NCBI GenBank assembly: GCA_029062895.1
Contig: JAIDPF010000069.1
Coordinates: 1-64,000 of the forward strand
From: Lachnospiraceae bacterium
Lineage (GTDB): Bacteria; Bacillota; Clostridia; Lachnospirales; Lachnospiraceae
DNA length: 64,000 nt
Direction of reading: 5' to 3'
Shown one piece after another: positions 29,153-37,454 of this stretch. The position numbers and the translations under genes were made by a program. The notes under the pieces were generated by a model, which saw nothing but the letters and a program-made list of their open reading frames with translations, had not been told where the DNA came from and made no database searches. How positions within the stretch are numbered: position 1 is the stretch's first letter; every line of letters starts with the position of its first letter.

Positions 29153-30466
29153 TTATCTCTCCATCTTCCAGAATGCAGCGCTGTACGGCGGCAGCTCACT
29201 ACCTCCGCCAAAATCATGATCTTTGCCTGTGATCAGATCCACCGCCATGCCGCATCCCGCGTCAAAATGCGCGGTATAAGGAGCATCCGCCATATTGATC
29301 GCTACCAGAACTCTCTCCTGATCGCTCTTTCGTTCAAAAATACACTGCTGATTTGTCAGCACAATACTTCTCATACTGCCGTAATTAAGAGCATGACTAT
29401 TCTTTTTAGCTTCCGTGAGCCGGCTGATAAACTCTGTCAACTCATTCCACTCCGGCGCGTCAATACAGGGACGCAGAGCCGGATCTCCCTGACTCTTGTC
29501 ACCCTTGACACCCCATTCACTTCCATAATATACACAAGGAATTCCGGGCATACCATATACCATGGCATATACCAGCGGAAGATGTTTTTCATTCTGGAGA
29601 ATGCTGGCGATCCTTGATACATCATGGTTATCCGCAAAAGACAACAGATGTGACCCTCTGCATACTGTCCAGTCCTCCGGCCCAAACAACCGCAGCAGGG
29701 AATGGATGATCTCAAACATATTGGCGCTGTTAAATGCAGAATGAATACCTTTATAACACTGATAATTGGTCAGCGAATGGATATTCATCTGCTGCAGCAT
29801 CCTTCCATACTCTCCATGCAGCACCTCTCCTAATAGGAAGAAATCCTCTTTTTTAGAATCGCAGAATCCCCTTAAGCGGTTTAAGAATCCATGGTCTAGG
29901 CAGTATGCCACATCCAGACGGATGCCGTCGATATCAAATTCTTTGATCCAGCCATCCACCGCTGAAAAGATATGGTTGACCACATCATCATTATGAAGGT
30001 TTAATTTCACCAGATCGTAATTGCCTTCCCATCCCTCGTACCAAAGTCCGTCATTATATCCGGAATTACCGCCAAAATCAATTCTGTGAAACCAGCTTAC
30101 ATACGGAGACCGCTCCCGGTTTTTCAGCACATCCTGAAATGCCCAGAATCCTCGCCCCACGTGATTAAATACCCCGTCAAGCACGACTTTGATGCCTTCC
30201 TTATGGAGTGCCTGACAAACCTCGGCAAAATCCTCGTTCGTACCCAGCCGGGTATCCACCTTCGTATAATCTCTAGTATTATAACCATGGGTATCTGATT
30301 CAAAGATCGGCGAAAAATAGATTGCATTGATTCCCAGTTTTTTCATATGAGGAATCCAGTCGATCACCTTCTTGATCCTGGATGCCGCAACCCCGTCATT
30401 TTCAAACGGCGCACCACAAAATCCCAATGGATAAATCTGATAAAACACGCTTTCATAAGCCCACAT
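29153..30466 (-). CDS. alpha-amylase family glycosyl hydrolase (GH13)
   Basis: GINAIYFSPIFESDTHGYNTRDY, VVLDGVFNHVG, DGIRLDVAYCLD, FADNHDVSRI. Confidence 0.93.
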   Translation of the reverse strand: MWAYESVFYQIYPLGFCGAPFENDGVAASRIKKVIDWIPHMKKLGINAIYFSPIFESDTHGYNTRDYTKVDTRLGTNEDFAEVCQALHKEGIKVVLDGVFNHVGRGFWAFQDVLKNRERSPYVSWFHRIDFGGNSGYNDGLWYEGWEGNYDLVKLNLHNDDVVNHIFSAVDGWIKEFDIDGIRLDVAYCLDHGFLNRLRGFCDSKKEDFFLLGEVLHGEYGRMLQQMNIHSLTNYQCYKGIHSAFNSANMFEIIHSLLRLFGPEDWTVCRGSHLLSFADNHDVSRIASILQNEKHLPLVYAMVYGMPGIPCVYYGSEWGVKGDKSQGDPALRPCIDAPEWNELTEFISRLTEAKKNSHALNYGSMRSIVLTNQQCIFERKSDQERVLVAINMADAPYTAHFDAGCGMAVDLITGKDHDFGGGSELPPYSAAFWKMER

Positions 30467-30697
30467 AACTATACTGCTCCTCCTGTCTGTTCTTTAATAG
30501 ATGCATATGATCCATACCATCCAGTACTGTTTCCGTTGTTTTTTGGTATTGGAGGTCTGCATTCCTAATATACAATACCATAAATTCCCTTTTTCATCAA
30601 CCGTGCAGCTCTTAAGTCTCTTTTTAATCACTTATTAAAATGCACTCTTGCTGCATTTAGTTTACATAATTATCATTAAATCATTTGAATCGGACTA

Positions 30698-30879
30698 TTT
30701 TTCGACAAATTTTTCTTCTTTTTTACAATCCAGAAATTGAGTTTTTATTGTAAATAAGATTTAATTTTTTCAATAAATCCACAATTTCCACATAGTTATC
30801 CACATATATCTGTCGTTTAATGTTAAATCCTGTCAAATTTTTTCTCTAAAATGAATTTTTATTCTTCATATGTGGAAAA
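30698..30879. promoter_or_regulatory. AT-rich intergenic region with a Spo0A box (30698-30709) and clustered DnaA-box-like sequences
   Basis: TTTTTCGACAAA; AAATCCACA (30775-30783), ATTTCCACA (30784-30792), TTATCCACA (30796-30804), TGTGGAAAA (30871-30879). Confidence 0.5.
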
Positions 30880-30934
30880 TTGTATAAGTTTACATAAATT
30901 TATATCTTAGGTCGTGAATTCTAACATAGATAGA

Positions 30935-33652
30935 TCACTGCCATCTTTTCCAGAAAGATGCAAGCTTATCTGCGACCGCCATATTCGTAGTTGACTCATA
31001 ATCGCTCCATTCCCTCGGAAAAATCCTTTGATAGGAACGATTCAACAGCCGCTCCTCCAGCAAAACCACCACTCCCACATCCTCCGCTGTCCTGATCACG
31101 CGCCCTGCTGCCTGCAATACTTTATTCATCCCCGGAAAGCGATATGCATAATCATAACCATCATGCTCTTCGTCATCAAAAAAATTTTTTAAGATCTCCC
31201 GTTCGTTACAGATCTGCGGAAGCCCCGGACCTATGATAATGCTTCCGATCAACGAATCCTGTCTGAGATCGATCCCTTCTGAAAAAATTCCGCCCAGAAC
31301 GCAAAAACCTATCAAACCCTTTTTGTGTCCTTCTTTTTTCCGCAGAGAGATCTCCTTACCCACCAATGCATTCGTCTGCTCCATACCAGTCCCGCCTTCT
31401 GCCTTTACAAATACATCATCTTCCCGCTTCTCTCCCGATTCTTCTTCCGCTGAAAATTTTCTTAAAAATTCCTCCCGCATCTGCTCGTCCATACGCTCAT
31501 GCTGGACAATGCATTCCATGGATCCTTCTTCATAAAAACTGCGGCAGAATACGTCATAAACATGTTCCAGAAATATATGGGATGGCAGGAATACCATATA
31601 ATTTCCCGGTTTTGCACGAAAGATCTCATAGATATAAGCCGCGATCTTATGATATTCCATATCATTTCTTCTCGTATATTTACTGGTAGCGTCCTTGGCA
31701 ATAAACAGTCCCATTCTGCGCCTGTCGAAAGTCGACTGCGCATAGATCTCATAATCCTCCGGCTCTCCTCCCAGCAGCTTTTTATAATATTGGATAGGAA
31801 GCAGCGTTGCCGAAAATAAAATGCTGCTTCTCCCCTTTATCATACACTCTTTCAGCTTTTCTCTGGGGTTGACGCAAAAAAGTTTCACGACAAAATGACT
31901 ATCCTCCTTAAGCTCACAGTAAGGCCGGTAGTTTTCATCCATTTTTTCATAGATCATCAGGAAATGAGCGACCTCAAAATACAGTTCCAGTATCGCTTTT
32001 CTGATCGGTCTTTCATCTTCTTCCTCCAGATAACTGCCCATCGTCGTATAAAGCCTTTCCATGATACGGATCAAATCGCTGACATCTTCCAGTTCTATAT
32101 AAGTCTCGCATTCCCGCTTAAGCTCCAGAAGATATTTATTTATATGATCCAAAGCTTTCGCAATACGGTTCAGCGGAAGATTCCGTTTTTCATCCCTTTT
32201 ATTGCTCTTTTCCCCCACATTATCCTTCGCAAAACCCTGTTGCGCTATATCCTCTGTAATCTCATTCCGAAATTCCTTCTCTGAAAACAAGCTTTCCTGT
32301 CTCATCTCAGATTTCTTCGCAGAAACTTTCTGTCCGGGGATGCTCACCACATCCTTAATCTGTTTCCGTAACGCAAGAAGATCCTCTTTGCAGATGGAAG
32401 CGCTGTACATCTCTCTGCCACGCTCTACCAGATTATGCGCCTCATCAATGAGAAAGAGATAGTCCCCCTTCATTCCTTCCGAAAAGAACCTTTTCAAGCT
32501 GGCATGGGGATCAAAGACATAATTATAGTCACAGATCACGCCGTCCGCAAACAGGCTGATATCCAAGCTGAACTCGAATGGGCATACCTGATGCTTCACC
32601 GCATATTCCATGATCACAGTTCTGGAAAATCGGTCTTCATGAGTGATAATATCATATAAGGCATCATTAATCCTATCAAAATGTCCTTTGGCATACGGAC
32701 AGGAAAGGGGGTTACATTCCACTTCTTCCATGGGACAGATCTTTTCTTTGGCAGTCAATGTAACCGTCTTACAGCGAAGTCCCCTGCTGCGCAGCAATTC
32801 AAACGCATCCTCCGCCACTGTTCTGGTGATGGTCTTTGCCGTCAGATAAAATATCTTCTCCACCATATTTTCCGCTGCCTTGATCGCGGGAAATATGGTG
32901 GATATTGTCTTTCCAACCCCAGTCGGAGCCTCAATAAAAAGCTTTTTAGATTCCCGGATCGTCTGATAAACGGACACCACCAGTCCACGCTGTCCCTCCC
33001 GGTAAGGGAATGGAAACTCTACCGTACGGATGGAGCGTTTATAAATATCCTCCCATTCCAACTGAAAATCTGCCCATTTCTTATATTCCCGCATCAGCTC
33101 CTCAAACCATATTTCCAGTGCGGAAAATGTATATTCCTCAAAAAAATAACGGATATCTTCTGTTTCAAAATTGCAATAAGTCATACGCACCCTGATCATC
33201 GGGAGCTGTTTCTGTAATGCATAGATATAAGCATATACCTTAGCCTGCGCAAGATGGACCGGAACCGGTGCTTTCATATATTCAAGCTTTTTCGCCACAC
33301 ATTTAATCTCATCTATTGTAATCTGATCAAATTCCTCATCTTCCTTCCACTGCGGATTTACAGACGGAAGCTGCACCTGCAGCTCTTCACCGATCTTCCG
33401 TCTGCCTTCAAAGATAATGCCGTCTGCCCTGCCTTCGATCTTGATGGTATAACGCTCAGTCACATACTGGTACTTAAGCAGCACTTCCGCCGCGTAATTT
33501 TCCCCCATGCTTCCCTGGATCATGCGGTGCAGTCTGCTTCCCTCCTGCATCGCCTTTTCAGGAGATACACCGCGCCTGTTATCAATATCACCAGAGCGGA
33601 AGATAAATTCCACCAGCTGCCGGACCGATATATGAATTTCACGATTTTCCAA
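30935..33652 (-). CDS. DinG/XPD-like ATP-dependent DNA helicase with N-terminal PD-(D/E)XK nuclease-like domain
   Basis: EAPTGVGKTISTIFPAIKA; CNPLSCPYAKGHFDR; DEAHNLVERGREMYSA; LGGIFSEGIDL. Confidence 0.9.
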   Translation of the reverse strand: MENREIHISVRQLVEFIFRSGDIDNRRGVSPEKAMQEGSRLHRMIQGSMGENYAAEVLLKYQYVTERYTIKIEGRADGIIFEGRRKIGEELQVQLPSVNPQWKEDEEFDQITIDEIKCVAKKLEYMKAPVPVHLAQAKVYAYIYALQKQLPMIRVRMTYCNFETEDIRYFFEEYTFSALEIWFEELMREYKKWADFQLEWEDIYKRSIRTVEFPFPYREGQRGLVVSVYQTIRESKKLFIEAPTGVGKTISTIFPAIKAAENMVEKIFYLTAKTITRTVAEDAFELLRSRGLRCKTVTLTAKEKICPMEEVECNPLSCPYAKGHFDRINDALYDIITHEDRFSRTVIMEYAVKHQVCPFEFSLDISLFADGVICDYNYVFDPHASLKRFFSEGMKGDYLFLIDEAHNLVERGREMYSASICKEDLLALRKQIKDVVSIPGQKVSAKKSEMRQESLFSEKEFRNEITEDIAQQGFAKDNVGEKSNKRDEKRNLPLNRIAKALDHINKYLLELKRECETYIELEDVSDLIRIMERLYTTMGSYLEEEDERPIRKAILELYFEVAHFLMIYEKMDENYRPYCELKEDSHFVVKLFCVNPREKLKECMIKGRSSILFSATLLPIQYYKKLLGGEPEDYEIYAQSTFDRRRMGLFIAKDATSKYTRRNDMEYHKIAAYIYEIFRAKPGNYMVFLPSHIFLEHVYDVFCRSFYEEGSMECIVQHERMDEQMREEFLRKFSAEEESGEKREDDVFVKAEGGTGMEQTNALVGKEISLRKKEGHKKGLIGFCVLGGIFSEGIDLRQDSLIGSIIIGPGLPQICNEREILKNFFDDEEHDGYDYAYRFPGMNKVLQAAGRVIRTAEDVGVVVLLEERLLNRSYQRIFPREWSDYESTTNMAVADKLASFWKRWQ

Positions 33653-33835
33653 AACGGCTGCCTCCCCTGTACATGCTTTGCGTTTTGCGATGCACGCTCG
33701 CTTCGCTTGTCACGCTAAAATATCTGTTGCAATTATAGCATACCTGTACTCATGATGCGAGCCTCCTTCGTGAGTAGCTAAGATAAAAATTATAAATTTT
33801 AATCTTCCGCCTCGGCAGTACATATTCGATAAATA

Positions 33836-34600
33836 TTATAAGAACTCCGTCATATCTGACCGGAATCGCAGCGGCAGCATCTGCCTCTGCAGATCAGTAT
33901 TTTTTCGTTCTTTGATAGCAATGCTCTTACAAAATCCCCGAAACCACTCAGAATATAGCAATTCCTCATCGGAATACACAGTTGTATTTCCTTTCCCCTG
34001 ATCTCCTATTTGATTTACATAATACATCTCCATATCCTTCTGATGAACTCCTGCAATCCCTCTTTCCGCATCATAAATAATAAAATCTTCCCCCGGCAGC
34101 CTGTCCTCAAAATGATTCATCAAAAGTTCCAGTACATAATGATGCGGTCGCATCCTTGCATAAAGTATGCCGCTTTCCAGTTCTCGAAAGCGCAGAAATC
34201 CTCTCAAATGCAAAAATTCATTTTCCACAGCGCGCTTTAGTTCCAATACACGTATTACGTAAGGGTCAGCCAGATTTTCAAGCACACGAAACCCCAGCCT
34301 GCGCTTCAGCCCCACCACTATGGTATGATAGACGGCATCCGCCCGATCTGCCGCCCCAGCCACCAGCGCATACGTAAGATGCCGTGTATTTTCCCTGCCA
34401 AATTCTCTGTTCAGCGTCCTTTTGACCTTAACCGCCTTTTCCGGGGCTGTAGAAGCTTCTATACATTCATCAAACAATTCCGGCTCGTATTCCTCTTCCA
34501 GCGCAAGTCTGGTATCTGTAGGGTCGCATTTCATCTCATAAGCCTGATAGATTCCGCTATAAATACCTTCTATTGTGTTTTTACAAATCACTACAATCAT
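33836..34600 (-). CDS. TIGR03915 family putative DNA repair protein
   Basis: IVVICKNTIEGIYSGIYQAYE; C-term MLPLRFRSDMTEF; partner of downstream-described radical SAM gene. Confidence 0.85.
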   Translation of the reverse strand: MIVVICKNTIEGIYSGIYQAYEMKCDPTDTRLALEEEYEPELFDECIEASTAPEKAVKVKRTLNREFGRENTRHLTYALVAGAADRADAVYHTIVVGLKRRLGFRVLENLADPYVIRVLELKRAVENEFLHLRGFLRFRELESGILYARMRPHHYVLELLMNHFEDRLPGEDFIIYDAERGIAGVHQKDMEMYYVNQIGDQGKGNTTVYSDEELLYSEWFRGFCKSIAIKERKNTDLQRQMLPLRFRSDMTEFL

Positions 34601-34687
34601 CTTAAACTCCCCTGCGTTCTTGCCTCATTTGCCATAAATTGCCTCATACAGTTTCAGGTGTTAAAAGGTATTATTTAATTTTGAGGC

Positions 34688-34922
34688 GGCATGCTACTCA
34701 AATAATAATCTGTGCATGTGCCGCTGTACGGAAATAAGAAATTTTAAACATTCCTGATCTAAGTTGTGAAAAGCGGACGCAAACGGGGCAATTCGCCGTC
34801 CATGGCTCAGTTGCCCCGTTTCGGAACATCGTGTTCCGAAATTGCTGACTATTGGAAGGAATGTTAAGAATTTCTAATTTCCTTCCAATGCACATACACA
34901 GATTATTATCGAGCAGCTTGCC
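34688..34922. repeat. ~235-bp multi-hairpin palindrome (element C)
   Basis: Outer arms GGCATGCTACTC-AAATAATAATCTGTGCATGTG vs reverse complement GGCAAGCTGCTCG-ATAATAATCTGTGTATGTG; second stem GGAAATAAGAAATTTTAAACATTCC; inner hairpins AAACGGGGCAA/TTGCCCCGTTT and CGGAACatcgtGTTCCG. Confidence 0.92.
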
Positions 34923-34972
34923 ATATAATTTCTTTAAAGGTACCTTTTGACCCCCGGATCCGTCTGCTTCAC

Positions 34973-36346
34973 CTACACCTGCATATCAAACAAAGACATC
35001 TGCCGTACTGACACCTCGTCTAAAACATTCTTCTTTTCCGTCAGATTTCTGATCAGATAGTTCTCCTCCAGTCTGACAGGATACATCATCCTGCCATTGC
35101 AGGTGATAAAATACAATGCCCTCTTTAACACGACCCCAAGTCTTTTTAATTCATCAAACCCCAATGTTCCCAGCCTTCTCGCCTTGACAATACGCTGTGC
35201 GCTCTTGACACCGATCCCCGGAACACGAAGCAGCGACTGGTAATCCGCACGATTGATCTCCACAGGAAAACATTCTAAATGCCTTACCGCCCAATCCGCC
35301 TTCGGGTCTAAAAATGAATTAAAATTCGGGTGCCGTTCATCCAACAACTCCTCAGCTCTGTAGCCATAAAACCGCAAAAGGAAGTCCGCCTGATACAGCC
35401 TGTGTTCCCGAAGCAAAGGCGTTCCGCCCGGCAGCACGGGCAGTTCCTTATCTTGATTGACCGCTACGAATGCCGAATAAAATACCCGTTTCAGGTCAAA
35501 CTTTCGGTACAGATTCTCCGCAATGGTCATGATCTGATAGTCCGTCTCCTGCGTTGCTCCAATAATCATCTGCGTCGACTGCCCCGCAGGCACAAAGGAC
35601 GGCGCACTGCGGTATTGGACGATCTCCGCCTTATTATCCTGAATTCCATTCTGAATCATCCGCATGGGTGCCAGAATATTCTTTCTATGCTTGTTGGGCG
35701 CCAGTTTTTTTAATCCCTCCGCCGTGGGAAACTCCAGATTGACGCTCATTCTATCCGCATAAAACCCGACCCGGCGGACTAGCTCCAGAGAAGCTCCGGG
35801 AATGGCTTTCACATGAATATAACCGTTGAATCCGTATTTTGTCCTCAGAAGATAGATCGTCTCCCCGATGAGCTCCATAGTATGATCCGGGCTGCACAGG
35901 ATGCCGGAACTCAAAAACAACCCTTCAATATAATTCCTCCGGTAAAATTCCATAGTCAGCCGGCATATTTCCTCCGGGGTAAACGAGGTCCTCTTAATAT
36001 CATTGGAACGGCGGTTGATACAATATTTGCAGTCATAGATGCACTCATTGGTCAACAGGATCTTAAGCAGGGAAATACATCTTCCATCCGAAGAAAAGCT
36101 GTGGCAGATGCCGCCGGCGACCGTATTCCCCATAGTTTTTCCATTGCCGGAGCGATCCACGCCGCTGCTGGTGCATGCAACATCATATTTCGCAGCGGCA
36201 GACAGGATGGAAAGCTTGTCCATGATATCCATCTTCATGTTCTTTTGTATTTCGGACAGTTCCCCTACATGGGCAGTTCCTACGCTTTCCACTATGTCAA
36301 GGGTTCCCTCAACCGGTAGCCGGCTTCCCGTGTCTTCCTGTAACAT
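34973..36346 (-). CDS. putative DNA modification/repair radical SAM protein (TIGR03916 type) with C-terminal HhH
   Basis: LLTNECIYDCKYCINRRSND radical SAM Cys motif; LLRVPGIGVKSAQRIVKARR HhH. Confidence 0.92.
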   Translation of the reverse strand: MLQEDTGSRLPVEGTLDIVESVGTAHVGELSEIQKNMKMDIMDKLSILSAAAKYDVACTSSGVDRSGNGKTMGNTVAGGICHSFSSDGRCISLLKILLTNECIYDCKYCINRRSNDIKRTSFTPEEICRLTMEFYRRNYIEGLFLSSGILCSPDHTMELIGETIYLLRTKYGFNGYIHVKAIPGASLELVRRVGFYADRMSVNLEFPTAEGLKKLAPNKHRKNILAPMRMIQNGIQDNKAEIVQYRSAPSFVPAGQSTQMIIGATQETDYQIMTIAENLYRKFDLKRVFYSAFVAVNQDKELPVLPGGTPLLREHRLYQADFLLRFYGYRAEELLDERHPNFNSFLDPKADWAVRHLECFPVEINRADYQSLLRVPGIGVKSAQRIVKARRLGTLGFDELKRLGVVLKRALYFITCNGRMMYPVRLEENYLIRNLTEKKNVLDEVSVRQMSLFDMQV

Positions 36347-36390
36347 ATTGATCCCTTTCTTACTCTATAATCTATCTATAATGCCATCAT

Positions 36391-36429
36391 CGAACTTGTG
36401 TTCTATTATACCATCAGAACATATGTTTG
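36391..36429 (-). promoter_or_regulatory. two LexA/SOS-box-like sites upstream of the radical SAM repair gene
   Basis: CGAACTTGTGTTCT (36391-36404) and AGAACATATGTTTG (36416-36429); compare CGAACRNRYGTTYG. Confidence 0.8.
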
Positions 36430-36453
36430 TAAATGCCTATTTTCGAAGAATTT

Positions 36454-36477
36454 AAAAAATGGCGGTTACCCCGCCAC
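36454..36477 (-). terminator. intrinsic terminator TGGCGG-ggtaa-CCGCCA-TTTTTT
   Basis: GC stem with T tract downstream of GNAT gene. Confidence 0.8.
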
Positions 36478-36522
36478 TTTTCGAAAAAATATCCCATTAA
36501 CTACTCCATAAACTTGAATTTG

Positions 36523-37005
36523 TTAAATTGATTTCACTAAAAACATTTCCATAGGTTGTGCATATTCAGCAATATCTATCACAAAACCGCCACAATCCTT
36601 ATAACCTAATTTCCTATAAAAATGCTGAGAACTTTCATCAACCTGTGTTGAAGTCAATATCATTCCATATCCTTTTGATTTCATATCCTGCTCCCAGAAA
36701 TCCATTAACTTTTTTCCATAACCCATATACTGATAATTCCAATCTATAAACATCATAGTACAAAACGGAGTATTATCCCAAAACAAATTGTATCGTAAAA
36801 GCCCTATCGGAGTATCATCAATTAGCAGCACATAGCCTCTTTTATCACGAACCTTGTTTTCAAACTCCAGCTCTGGTAAATGCTTATCAAGACTATACCA
36901 AAAATCTTTATCCTCAATTTGAACATATCTAATATATATCATAGCATATCTCTCCAAATTCAAGTTTGTTAGTGCAATTATAACCTGTTTTTTATGGGTA
37001 CACAA
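36523..37005 (-). CDS. GNAT family N-acetyltransferase
   Basis: MFIDWNYQYMGYGKKLMDFWEQDMKSKGYGMILTSTQVDESSQHFYRKLGYKDCGGF. Confidence 0.9.
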   Translation of the reverse strand: MCTHKKQVIIALTNLNLERYAMIYIRYVQIEDKDFWYSLDKHLPELEFENKVRDKRGYVLLIDDTPIGLLRYNLFWDNTPFCTMMFIDWNYQYMGYGKKLMDFWEQDMKSKGYGMILTSTQVDESSQHFYRKLGYKDCGGFVIDIAEYAQPMEMFLVKSI

Positions 37006-37082
37006 TTCCGAAAAGGAATTATTTTTATTATAATCTGCTTACGGCAAGCGCACAATTTTAAATGAAAAATTACCAAAAAATC

Positions 37083-37454
37083 TGGACAACAATATTTTAA
37101 TGTGTTAGGATAATGATAACTTAAGGGAAGGGGTGAAAGGATGAAGAGATAATTTACTTTTGATTACATGAAGTTTTTTCAGTATGCATAATCAGCACGC
37201 ATACTGTTTTACATGTTGCCAAAAGTGGATTATGTTCTCATAACCTTCTTTTATGTATATTATAATGTATAATTTTAAATATTTATATATAAAATTGATT
37301 GGAAAGCGATGATTGCAATATCATCCCTCCAATGCATGAGGTTATAGTATGTAATGGAACTGTTTGGCAGCGAACAGTTCTTATTTTTTTACTTATTACT
37401 ATACCATGTCAGTAGGAAAACAAGCGCGAACGAAGTGATCTATAGTCAGGAGGA
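37083..37454 (+). promoter_or_regulatory. putative antibiotic-responsive attenuator leader of ABC-F gene (promoter, MKR uORF, hairpins, terminator)
   Basis: TGGACA-N17-TAGGAT; SD + ATGAAGAGATAA at 37141; hairpins 37157-37225 and 37298-37333; terminator at 37357-37390. Confidence 0.65.
37357..37390 (+). terminator. leader terminator GAACTGTT-tggcagcg-AACAGTTC-TTATTTTTTT
   Basis: Perfect 8-bp stem plus T tract upstream of the ABC-F start codon. Confidence 0.88.

Noticed and set aside
33744-33822. AT-rich inverted repeat AAGATAAAAATT/AAATTTTAATCTT with GTACT/AGTAC flanks
   Set aside because: Weak AT-rich symmetry next to a gene end; could be a poor terminator, not convincing as a member of the palindrome families.
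34822-34838. CGGAACatcgtGTTCCG as a LexA site
   Set aside because: Spacing is 5 rather than 4 between GAAC and GTTC half sites, and it is an internal hairpin of palindrome C.
34698-34895. 65-aa ORF inside palindrome C
   Set aside because: Both arms are inverted repeats, so the ORF is a by-product of the palindrome; no protein-like conservation expected.
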